Assembly: GCA_903958995.1 (NCBI GenBank)
Contig: CAJBVG010000048.1
Location: 1 to 7,153, forward strand
DNA length: 7,153 nucleotides
Direction: 5' to 3'
Source of the DNA: an uncultured bacterium
GTDB taxonomy: Bacteria > Bacteroidota > Bacteroidia > Sphingobacteriales > Sphingobacteriaceae
In this document: piece after piece, positions 1 through 6,040 of the stretch
How positions within the stretch are numbered: position 1 is the stretch's first letter
How the letters are laid out: the number at the start of each line of letters is the position of its first letter
The notes under the pieces: generated by a model
What the model saw: only the letters and a program-made list of their open reading frames with translations
Told to the model about the DNA's origin: nothing
The model's database searches: none
Translations under genes and position numbers: made by a program

Positions 1-66
<66 letters not shown>

Positions 67-105
67 CTGTTATCGCAACTAAAAATAGGCCTAAGCCGTT
101 TTTAA

Positions 106-136
106 TTGGATTGCAAAGATATAATTCGTTTCTTTG
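106..136 (+). promoter_or_regulatory. Probable promoter of era-der, overlapping the tRNA promoter
   Basis: On the plus strand, TTG at 106-108 is followed after 20 bp by TTTCTTTG at 129-136, which matches TAnnTTTG except for T instead of A at the second base. The predicted transcription start is near 141-143, about 18 nt before the era ATG at 160. A similarly short leader follows the promoter of the small lipoprotein gene in this window. It mirrors the minus-strand promoter almost exactly, with the same 20-bp spacing, and shares its DNA. The one-base deviation suggests a weaker promoter than the tRNA one. Confidence 0.55.
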
Positions 137-144
137 CAATCCAA
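106..144. repeat. 14-bp perfect inverted repeat spanning the divergent promoters
   Basis: TTGGATTGCAAAGA at 106-119 is exactly mirrored by TCTTTGCAATCCAA at 131-144, with an 11-bp spacer (120-130). Each arm holds the TTG (-33) element of one promoter and the TTTG half of the opposite promoter's -7 element. Much of the symmetry could therefore come from two face-to-face promoters. The central GATTGC of each arm (109-114 and its mirror 136-141) belongs to no core promoter element, which leaves room for a regulator-binding operator. It is not a terminator: no T-run follows either arm and it sits upstream of both genes. Confidence 0.85.
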
Positions 145-145
145 A
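114..145 (-). promoter_or_regulatory. Promoter of the tRNA-fMet gene (Bacteroidota TTTG / TAnnTTTG type)
   Basis: On the minus strand, TTTG at 145-142 is followed after 20 bp by TATCTTTG at 121-114, a perfect match to the Bacteroidota -7 consensus TAnnTTTG. Spacing falls in the usual range of about 19-21 bp. Transcription would start near 107-110 and give a leader of roughly 40 nt before the tRNA 5' end at 66. Both elements lie within the arms of the inverted repeat at 106-144. The assignment rests on consensus and position only. Confidence 0.75.
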
Positions 146-159
146 TTATTTTCAATATT

Positions 160-1041
160 ATGAGTCATAAGGCTGGTTTTGTGTCAATTATAGGTAAGCC
201 GAATGCTGGTAAATCTACTTTATTGAACGCTTTGTTAGGAGAGAAGCTCTCAATCATCACTCCTAAGGCACAAACGACGCGCCATAGAATCTTAGGTATT
301 TTAAACGAGGAAGACTATCAAGTAGTGTTTTCTGATACACCTGGTATTATAAAGCCAATGTATGGCTTACATGAATCAATGATGAGTGCAGTATATGGTT
401 CGTTAACCGACGCCGATATTGTTTTGTTGGTTACTGATATACATGAAAAACACGACGAAGAAGAGGTGATGAAGTCATTAGAGCATTGTTTATCTCCTGT
501 TGTTGTCATTATAAACAAAGTAGATCAAGCAAAACAAGAAGAAATTTCTGCTAAAATCGAATATTGGAAAACAGCGTTAAACCCAGTGGCTATTTTTGCA
601 GCCTCGGCTTTACACGAATTTCAAGTAAGTGAAATATTTAAATACATAGTAGATAATATGCCAGAACATCCAGCATATTATCCAAAAGATGATACTTATA
701 CCGATCGTACTGAACGATTTATTGTTTCTGAGATGATTAGGGAGAAGATTTTAATGTTCTATCAAAAAGAAATTCCGTATAGTACTGAAGTTGTTGTTAC
801 TTCTTTTCTAGATGAACCTAATATTGTAAAAATTCAAGCTGAAATTATTGTTGAGCGTGAATCTCAAAAAGCAATCATTTTGGGTCATCGTGGAGAATCA
901 ATTAAAAAAACAGGCACCCAATCTCGTCTCTCAATTGAAGAGTTTGTTGGCAAAAAAGTATTTCTTGAATTGTTTGTCAAGGTGGTAAGCGATTGGAGAA
1001 ACAAGAAGAATTATTTAAAAAGGTTCGGTTACGACCAATAG
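160..1041 (+). CDS. era: GTPase Era, 16S rRNA 3'-end binding ribosome-assembly factor
   Basis: Era is a cytoplasmic GTPase that binds the 3' end of 16S rRNA and assists 30S maturation. The 293-residue product has the normal family length. The GTPase domain shows G1 GKPNAGKS (12-19), G3 DTPG (59-62), G4 NKVD (119-122) and G5 SAL (149-151). A C-terminal KH domain follows, with its signature GHRGESIKKTG at 242-252 and the family-typical aromatic/basic tail. The start is the ATG at 160, because the protein then begins directly before the first GTPase strand (MSHKAGFVSIIG). A TTG at 106 opens the same frame, but it lies within the promoter and would add 18 unconserved residues. The leader is A/T-rich without a Shine-Dalgarno sequence, as usual in Bacteroidota. 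der follows after 18 bp, so the two are probably co-transcribed. Confidence 0.97.
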   Translation: MSHKAGFVSIIGKPNAGKSTLLNALLGEKLSIITPKAQTTRHRILGILNEEDYQVVFSDTPGIIKPMYGLHESMMSAVYGSLTDADIVLLVTDIHEKHDEEEVMKSLEHCLSPVVVIINKVDQAKQEEISAKIEYWKTALNPVAIFAASALHEFQVSEIFKYIVDNMPEHPAYYPKDDTYTDRTERFIVSEMIREKILMFYQKEIPYSTEVVVTSFLDEPNIVKIQAEIIVERESQKAIILGHRGESIKKTGTQSRLSIEEFVGKKVFLELFVKVVSDWRNKKNYLKRFGYDQ

Positions 1042-1059
1042 TAACCTCAAAATTAGATT

Positions 1060-2361
1060 ATGAGTAATATAGTAGCCATAGTAGGGCGACCAAACGTAGG
1101 GAAATCGACCCTTTTTAACAGACTTTCGGAAAGTCGTAAAGCCATTGTTGATGATTTTAGTGGAGTAACCCGTGATAGACATTATGAAACTGCTGAGTGG
1201 ATTGGTAAGAAATTTACCATTATCGATACAGGAGGATATGTTGCGAATTCAGAAGATCAATTTGAAGCAGCTATTCGTGAGCAAGTAATTATTGCTATCG
1301 AAGAAGCAAGTGTGATTATTTTCATGGTTGATGTGAAAACAGGAATCACAGATTTAGATGATGAAATTGCTTCAATGCTTCGTAAATCAAAGAAGCCAGT
1401 CTTCGTTGTTGCTAATAAAGTGGATAACAATAATCTTATCGCTGAGGCTTCCGTTTTCTATTCTTTCGGTTTAGGTGAACTTTTTTGTATTTCTTCAGTT
1501 ACAGGAAGTGGCACTGGGGAGCTCTTAGACGAAGTGGTAACCCATTTCGAGGAAGAGTTCGAAGAACCTAATCCATTGCCTACATACGCCTTCTTAGGGC
1601 GCCCTAACGTAGGGAAGTCATCTATCATCAATGCGCTTTTGGGAAAAGATAGAAATATCGTTACCCCAATTGCCGGTACCACCCGTGATTCTATCGAAAT
1701 TGAATACAATCAATTTGGACATCATTTTACGCTTATCGATACAGCCGGATTACGTAAAAAAACAAAGGTTAGTGAGAATATCGAGTTCTACTCGGTAATG
1801 CGTACCATAAAAGCTCTTGAAAAAGCAGATGTTTGTATTTTAATGATTGATGCAACGGAAGGTATTGAATCTCAAGATATTAATATATTTAAACTGATTG
1901 AAAAGAACCACAAAGGGGTAGTTGTTTTAGTGAACAAATGGGATTTAGTGGAGAAAGACACCAAAACAAGTAAAGAGTTTGAAGAGCGAATTCGTGAGAA
2001 ATTAGCCCCATTTGTTGATGTTCCTATCGTTTTCACCTCAGCTTTAACTAAACAAAGGGTGATGAAAGCTATTGAAGTGGCAAATGAGGTTTATACGAAC
2101 AAAACTAAACATATCCCAACTTCTAAATTAAATGACGTGATGTTGGAGCTAATTCAAAATTACCCACCACCAAGTTTGAAAGGAAAATATGTGAAGATAA
2201 AATTCGTGACTCAAATACCAGGAAGGTCACCAGCTTTTGCATTTTTTTGCAATCTTCCCCAATATGTTAAAGAGCCATACAAACGCTACTTAGAAAACAA
2301 ATTGAGAGAAAATTTTGATTTTACCGGGGTGCCAATAACCATCTTTATGAGACAGAAATAA
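1060..2361 (+). CDS. der: GTPase Der (EngA), double-GTPase 50S assembly factor
   Basis: Der carries two tandem GTPase domains plus a C-terminal KH-like domain and is required for 50S subunit maturation. At 433 residues it has the usual length. Domain 1 shows G1 GRPNVGKST (9-17), G3 DTGG (56-59) and NKVD (119-122). An acidic linker rich in Glu (about 164-171) leads to domain 2, with G1 GRPNVGKSS (180-188), DTAG (227-230) and NKWD (292-295). The KH-like domain spans roughly 350-433. All nucleotide-binding motifs are intact. The internal duplication is visible in the DNA: AACGTAGGGAA occurs in both G1 regions. The gene sits 18 bp behind era with no promoter motif between them, so an era-der operon with coupled supply of two ribosome-assembly GTPases is likely. 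No strong terminator follows; only an A/T-only-stemmed weak hairpin (2365-2384) is seen. Confidence 0.98.
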   Translation: MSNIVAIVGRPNVGKSTLFNRLSESRKAIVDDFSGVTRDRHYETAEWIGKKFTIIDTGGYVANSEDQFEAAIREQVIIAIEEASVIIFMVDVKTGITDLDDEIASMLRKSKKPVFVVANKVDNNNLIAEASVFYSFGLGELFCISSVTGSGTGELLDEVVTHFEEEFEEPNPLPTYAFLGRPNVGKSSIINALLGKDRNIVTPIAGTTRDSIEIEYNQFGHHFTLIDTAGLRKKTKVSENIEFYSVMRTIKALEKADVCILMIDATEGIESQDINIFKLIEKNHKGVVVLVNKWDLVEKDTKTSKEFEERIREKLAPFVDVPIVFTSALTKQRVMKAIEVANEVYTNKTKHIPTSKLNDVMLELIQNYPPPSLKGKYVKIKFVTQIPGRSPAFAFFCNLPQYVKEPYKRYLENKLRENFDFTGVPITIFMRQK

Positions 2362-2387
2362 GGGTTTTCAATATTTTTTGAAAATAA

Positions 2388-2420
2388 TTGTTTTGAATTG
2401 AGTTTTTTATTTTACCTTTG
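2388..2420 (+). promoter_or_regulatory. Promoter of the small lipoprotein gene
   Basis: TACCTTTG at 2413-2420 matches TAnnTTTG perfectly. Candidate -33 elements are TTG at 2388-2390 (22-bp gap) and TTTG at 2392-2395 (17-bp gap); both lie at the edge of the permitted spacing. Transcription would begin near 2425, leaving about 20 nt of leader. The leader ends in ACCAAA directly before the ATG, an A-rich initiation context typical of well-expressed Bacteroidota genes. Confidence 0.75.
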
Positions 2421-2446
2421 CTGCGTTTTAAAATCTTATAACCAAA

Positions 2447-2659
2447 ATGAAAAAAGTATTAGTATTATTATTAACTGCAGGTATCTTTGGATTCGTTGCA
2501 TGTGGTGAAAGTGCTGAGCAAAAAGCTGCTAAAGAAAAAGCTATGGCTGATTCAATCGCTGCTGCTCAAGCTGACTCAATTTCTAACGCTGCTTCAATGG
2601 CTGCTGATTCTTCAGCTACTGTTGATACTACAGCTACTACAGAAGAAGTTGCTAAGTAA
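2447..2659 (+). CDS. Small Ala/Ser/Thr-rich lipoprotein, function unknown
   Basis: The 70-residue product has a lipoprotein signal peptide: MKK, a hydrophobic stretch (4-17) and a lipobox ending FVAC, with Cys19 as the lipidated residue (F at -3 is less usual than L/V). The 52-residue mature part contains 16 Ala, 7 Ser, 5 Thr and no aromatics. It is mildly acidic and has an imperfect eight-residue periodicity (ADSI at 34-37 and 42-45), suggesting a disordered or helical surface tether rather than an enzyme. All 16 mature Ala codons are GCT, a bias not shared by neighbouring genes; it suggests high expression or recent repeat expansion. It has its own promoter and a Rho-independent terminator, so it is monocistronic. 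Small lipoproteins of this composition are common in Bacteroidota, but no function is known to me. It should reside at the outer membrane. Confidence 0.85.
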   Translation: MKKVLVLLLTAGIFGFVACGESAEQKAAKEKAMADSIAAAQADSISNAASMAADSSATVDTTATTEEVAK

Positions 2660-2677
2660 TCTTCACCAGAAGAAATT

Positions 2678-2706
2678 AAAGCCTCCATTTGCGAGGCTTT
2701 TTTTTT
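2678..2706 (+). terminator. Rho-independent terminator of the lipoprotein gene
   Basis: AAAGCCTC (2678-2685) pairs perfectly with GAGGCTTT (2693-2700) around a 7-nt loop, and nine T residues run from 2698 to 2706. It begins 19 nt after the lipoprotein stop. On the opposite strand the same stem is followed only by an interrupted T-rich tract (TTTAATTTCTTC), so it may act as a weaker bidirectional terminator for the convergent protease gene, whose stop is at 2721. Confidence 0.92.
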
Positions 2707-2720
2707 GCCCTAAAATTCCC

Positions 2721-4319
2721 TTATTCTGCGCTTAATAACGCGATTGACTTATTTAAAGACGAGTCTAACTCCTTCATTACTCGATAATAACCCTCATTTT
2801 TATAGTACTGACGTGCAATCATCGCTTTCATTTGCACTTTCATCGACGATTTAGACCTAGAAAGCTCTTTATAAGTTGCTTTAACGCCTTTTGAAGCGGT
2901 GAAGCTTATGAAATTATAGAATGTCACATCTGATATACTGAATTCAGAGATAAACTTATCGAGCGATTTAATGGCTTGTAATTCTTTTTTATGCGCATCT
3001 GAATACTTGTATATAAATTCCGCCAAAAGGCCCTCAGAAACCGCCCTGCTGTAAAATAACGAATAATCTGCAGTGTCGATTGGTACAAATACATCAGGAG
3101 TAATGCCACCCCCACCATAAACAGTTTTACCCGACGGGGTTTTATATGCTTTGTTATTCTTATTTTTAATACTGTCAGAGCTCGTTAACTCCCCATGAAC
3201 GTATCTATAGCTCAAATCACTTTCGTACGCCTCTAAGCCTTTGTCATATGCTTTTTGGATGCATCGACCAGTTGGTGTGTAGTAACGTGCTATGGTGAGC
3301 CTTAAACGGGCTCCATCGGCAAGTATAGCCTGCTCCTGAACCAATCCTTTGCCAAAAGACCTTCTCCCAACTATAATTCCTCTGTCCCAATCCTGAACTG
3401 CACCAGCAACAATTTCACTTGCCGACGCCGATCCTTCATCAACCATTACAATTAATTTCCCTTTTTCGAAATTACCAGCTGCTGTTGCAAACTCTTGTTT
3501 TTTAGGCGACGACTTCCCTTCAGTGTAAACGATTAGCTTTTTGTCGCTCAATAGCTCATCCGCAATCATGATCGCGGTATTTAAGTACCCTCCTGGATTT
3601 CCTCGTAAGTCTAGAATTAAGCTTTTTAAGCCTTGGCTTTTTAACTTTTTCAAACTCTCAAAAAATTCATCATAGGTTGTACTTCCAAACGAATTGATCT
3701 TAATGTAGCCAATCCCATCACTCGGCATGTAAGAAACATCCACACTGTTCAGAGGGATTGTGCCTCGTGTAATCGTAAAATTAATGAGCTTTGGATTGTT
3801 ATTTCGCTTAATACTGATATCGACTTTTGTTCCACCTTCACCTCTAAGCATTTTAGTAACATCTGAATTTGATATTTTTCTACCTGCCACTACTTTCCCA
3901 TTAACTTTTATGATTTTATCACCAGATTTTATCCCTAGTAGCTCAGAAGGACCACCATTTATGGCAGTTACAACGAAAATGGTATCATTTAATAAGTAAA
4001 ATTCAATACCAATCCCCTCAAAATTCCCTTCTAATACCTCATTCGACTTTTTAACTTCCTCAGCTGGAATATATACCGAATGTGGATCTAGTTTTGATAA
4101 TAGATCTTCAATATTTCCTTGCTCTAATGCTTTGATATCTACAGTATCTACATACTTCTTTTCGATCAATCGCATCACTTGTTCCATGGAACTTGACCTA
4201 GATTTTAATCCAAATCCTCGGATCTCTTCTTGAAATTTAAAACCCAAGAACATCCCAAGTATTAATACCAAACTGATAAGAAAGGCAGAGCCAATCGCAG
4301 AAGTTTTCTTATTTTGCAT
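2721..4319 (-). CDS. ctpA: C-terminal processing peptidase (S41 family, PDZ domain)
   Basis: This is a membrane-anchored serine protease of the Prc/CtpA/CtpB family, which cleaves envelope or periplasmic proteins near their C-termini. The 532-residue product has one N-terminal transmembrane anchor (about 8-28) and a helical pre-region. A PDZ domain (about 95-185) follows, then the S41 core (about 190-415). The core contains LDLRGNPGG (236-244), GSASASEI (296-303) and FGKGLVQ (322-328). Ser299 and Lys324, 25 residues apart, plus Gln328 match the catalytic triad spacing of Bacillus CtpB (S309/K334/Q338), so the enzyme looks active. A C-terminal extension of about 115 residues, rich in Lys and Tyr, follows the core as in other Bacteroidota homologues; its role is unknown. 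The gene converges with the lipoprotein gene and is divergent from the sugar kinase across 40 bp, where I could not find a convincing promoter. Substrates cannot be deduced; the symbol denotes family only. Confidence 0.95.
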   Translation of the reverse strand: MQNKKTSAIGSAFLISLVLILGMFLGFKFQEEIRGFGLKSRSSSMEQVMRLIEKKYVDTVDIKALEQGNIEDLLSKLDPHSVYIPAEEVKKSNEVLEGNFEGIGIEFYLLNDTIFVVTAINGGPSELLGIKSGDKIIKVNGKVVAGRKISNSDVTKMLRGEGGTKVDISIKRNNNPKLINFTITRGTIPLNSVDVSYMPSDGIGYIKINSFGSTTYDEFFESLKKLKSQGLKSLILDLRGNPGGYLNTAIMIADELLSDKKLIVYTEGKSSPKKQEFATAAGNFEKGKLIVMVDEGSASASEIVAGAVQDWDRGIIVGRRSFGKGLVQEQAILADGARLRLTIARYYTPTGRCIQKAYDKGLEAYESDLSYRYVHGELTSSDSIKNKNNKAYKTPSGKTVYGGGGITPDVFVPIDTADYSLFYSRAVSEGLLAEFIYKYSDAHKKELQAIKSLDKFISEFSISDVTFYNFISFTASKGVKATYKELSRSKSSMKVQMKAMIARQYYKNEGYYRVMKELDSSLNKSIALLSAE

Positions 4320-4359
4320 GCAGTAAATTTAGTTAAGATATTATTATTTTCAATTATAA

Positions 4360-5199
4360 ATGCATTTAATCGTCGATAGCGGAAGCACTAAAACCATTTG
4401 GTGCTTAGTGGATAAGGATCAACTTATTCAAGAAATAACTACTACAGGGATGAATCCATACATCAGTTCCGGTGAGATGATTCAAGCTATTGTAGAGTTA
4501 GAAGTAGTTTCACAATTAATGCATGTACCGGAGGCTATCTTTTTTTATGGTGCAGGTTGTTCTACTATCGAACATCAATCATTAATAACTCATAGTTTAA
4601 GAAGGATTAACAATGTGGCACATATTGAAGTTCATCATGATTTATTAGCTGTAGCTAGAGCATTGTGCCAACACCAAAATGGCATTGCAGTAATTTTGGG
4701 AACAGGTTCAAATTCTTGTTTATACGATGGGAAGGATATTATTAAAAATACACCTTCGCTAGGTTATATTTTAGGTGACGAAGGATCAGGCTCATTTATC
4801 GGAAAAACTTTTTTAGCAGATCTGTTTTACAATAATGTGCCAGCAGAAATAAAGTCTGCTTTTAAAGAGAATTATACTTATGATTTAAATTACTATTTAA
4901 ATAAAATCTACAAAGAGCCCAATGCGAATGCATTCTTAGCATCGTTTTGCACCTGGCTTTCTAATCATCGCGAGCATGAGTATGTACATCAATTATTGAT
5001 AAATTCATTTTCATTATTTATCGATAAACACATAGCCCCATATGGTAAAGAGTTATCCAATACCATTTGTAGCAATGGATCCATCGCTTTCTTTTTTATG
5101 AATGAATGGAAAGAAGTAATTTTGCAAAAAGGATATAACGTTGGCAATATGGAACAAAATCCGATTTCAGGTTTAATTAAATATCATCATCATGGATAG
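4360..5199 (+). CDS. BadF/BadG-family amino-sugar kinase (GlcNAc/MurNAc kinase-like)
   Basis: This is a 279-residue cytoplasmic kinase of the actin-like ATPase fold, BadF/BadG/BcrA/BcrD family, which includes N-acetylglucosamine kinases. Phosphate-1 motif DSGSTKT is at 6-12, the putative catalytic Asp94 lies in HHDL, phosphate-2 motif GTGSNS is at 114-119, GDEGSG at 139-144, and the adenosine-motif segment SNGSIA at 238-243. Length is normal for Bacteroidota homologues. Its stop overlaps the murQ start by 8 bp, implying translational coupling. MurQ consumes N-acetylmuramic acid 6-phosphate, so the kinase may phosphorylate MurNAc as well as or instead of GlcNAc. Precedents are Clostridium acetobutylicum MurK, which uses both sugars, and the Tannerella forsythia murTKQ locus. 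Substrate choice is inference; the kinase assignment is firm. The ATG at 4360 directly precedes the first ATPase strand. Confidence 0.88.
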   Translation: MHLIVDSGSTKTIWCLVDKDQLIQEITTTGMNPYISSGEMIQAIVELEVVSQLMHVPEAIFFYGAGCSTIEHQSLITHSLRRINNVAHIEVHHDLLAVARALCQHQNGIAVILGTGSNSCLYDGKDIIKNTPSLGYILGDEGSGSFIGKTFLADLFYNNVPAEIKSAFKENYTYDLNYYLNKIYKEPNANAFLASFCTWLSNHREHEYVHQLLINSFSLFIDKHIAPYGKELSNTICSNGSIAFFFMNEWKEVILQKGYNVGNMEQNPISGLIKYHHHG

Positions 5200-5998
5200 A
5201 GTTACAGAAAAAAGTTCCAAATACAATCATCTGGAATCGATGAGTACAATGGACTTGTTGAAAAATATAAATACTGAAGATCAATTAGTGCCGAAAGCAA
5301 TTGAATCTGTTTTGCCTTCTATTGAAAAATTAATTGAAGAGATTGTTCTCCGAATGAAATCGGGTGGTCGATTATTTTATATTGGTGCAGGTACAAGTGG
5401 TCGATTAGGAATAGTGGACGCTTCAGAATGTCCTCCAACTTTTGGAGTCCCTCATGGAGTTGTTGTAGGAATTATTGCTGGTGGAGATTCTGCGATTCGC
5501 AAAGCTGTAGAATTTGCAGAAGATGATTTTTCTCAAGCATGGAAAGATATTTCGGAATACTTACCTACGGAGAATGATTGTATAATAGGTATTGCAGCAT
5601 CAGGCACTACACCTTATGTTATTGGTGGTTTAAACGAGGCTAGAAGTCATGGTTTATTAACAGGAGCAATTGTTTGCAATGTAAACAGTCCAGTGGCTGC
5701 TGCCGCTCAATTCCCAATCGAAGTAGTTGTTGGTCCGGAGTTTGTTACGGGTAGTACTCGAATGAAATCAGGAACTGCACAGAAATTAGTGCTGAATATG
5801 ATTTCAACTTCCGTGATGATTAAGTTAGGTCGAGTGAAAGGAAACAAAATGGTGGATATGCAGTTGTCGAATAATAAACTTATTGATAGAGGGACAAAAA
5901 TGATAATGGATGAATTACAAATTGAAGAAGCCGAAGCGCTGGCTTTATTAACTAAATACGGCAGTGTTAGAGAAGCTGTTTCAAGTTTTAAGTTGTAA
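5192..5998 (+). CDS. murQ: N-acetylmuramic acid 6-phosphate etherase MurQ
   Basis: MurQ is a cytosolic lyase-type etherase that cleaves MurNAc 6-phosphate to GlcNAc 6-phosphate and D-lactate in peptidoglycan recycling. The 268-residue protein has the SIS phosphosugar-binding fold with GAGTSGRLG (65-73), DASECPPTF (76-84), AASGTTPYV (135-143) and GSTRMKSGTAQK (187-198). Glu79 and Glu110 fall at the same spacing as catalytic Glu83 and Glu114 of Escherichia coli MurQ. The protein is about 30 residues shorter than the E. coli enzyme, mainly at the C-terminal helical tail. The ATG at 5192 lies within the last codons of the upstream kinase gene (8-bp overlap) and is the expected family start (MDRVTEKSS). 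A gene of unknown function follows after 42 bp. No MurNAc transporter, PTS component or anhMurNAc kinase is present in the window. Confidence 0.96.
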   Translation: MDRVTEKSSKYNHLESMSTMDLLKNINTEDQLVPKAIESVLPSIEKLIEEIVLRMKSGGRLFYIGAGTSGRLGIVDASECPPTFGVPHGVVVGIIAGGDSAIRKAVEFAEDDFSQAWKDISEYLPTENDCIIGIAASGTTPYVIGGLNEARSHGLLTGAIVCNVNSPVAAAAQFPIEVVVGPEFVTGSTRMKSGTAQKLVLNMISTSVMIKLGRVKGNKMVDMQLSNNKLIDRGTKMIMDELQIEEAEALALLTKYGSVREAVSSFKL

Positions 5999-6010
5999 GT
6001 TCTACCATTC

Positions 6011-6038
6011 ACCAGTTACCAGCTACCAGTTACTAAGT
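6011..6038. repeat. 7-bp short tandem repeat (ACCAGTT) in the murQ 3' gap
   Basis: Three consecutive heptamers, ACCAGTT (6011-6017), ACCAGCT (6018-6024) and ACCAGTT (6025-6031), are followed by a degenerate fourth copy, ACTAAGT (6032-6038). The array fills most of the 42-bp gap and ends two bases before the ATG of the downstream gene. One T-to-C change separates copy 2 from copies 1 and 3. Copy-number change would alter leader length but not any reading frame. Confidence 0.85.
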
Positions 6039-6040
6039 AT

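Noticed and set aside
106..159. In-frame TTG extension of era upstream of the ATG at 160
   Set aside because: It lies inside the promoter/inverted repeat, precedes the predicted transcription start, and the added 18 residues are not part of the Era family N-terminus.
591..598. TATTTTTG, a perfect TAnnTTTG match inside era
   Set aside because: The nearest upstream TTG is 24 bp away, it is deep in a coding region and no gene start follows; chance match in AT-rich DNA.
1594..1607. 14-bp perfect palindrome TTAGGGCGCCCTAA inside der
   Set aside because: It encodes the start of the conserved second G1 motif (Leu-Gly-Arg-Pro-Asn), no second copy was seen, and no regulatory context exists; most likely coincidental.
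2365..2384. Hairpin TTTTCA/TGAAAA after der as a terminator
   Set aside because: Six-bp stem with a single G:C pair and no clean T-run after it; too weak to call.
2487..2735. Leu-rich open frame overlapping the lipoprotein gene in another frame
   Set aside because: Its Leu runs are the frame-shifted reading of repeated GCT/TCT codons, it runs through the terminator, and the lipoprotein frame has signal peptide, promoter and leader.
4357..4368. 12-bp palindrome TAAATGCATTTA over the kinase start codon
   Set aside because: About one to two palindromes of this length are expected by chance in 7 kb, and it covers coding start bases; no partner site seen.
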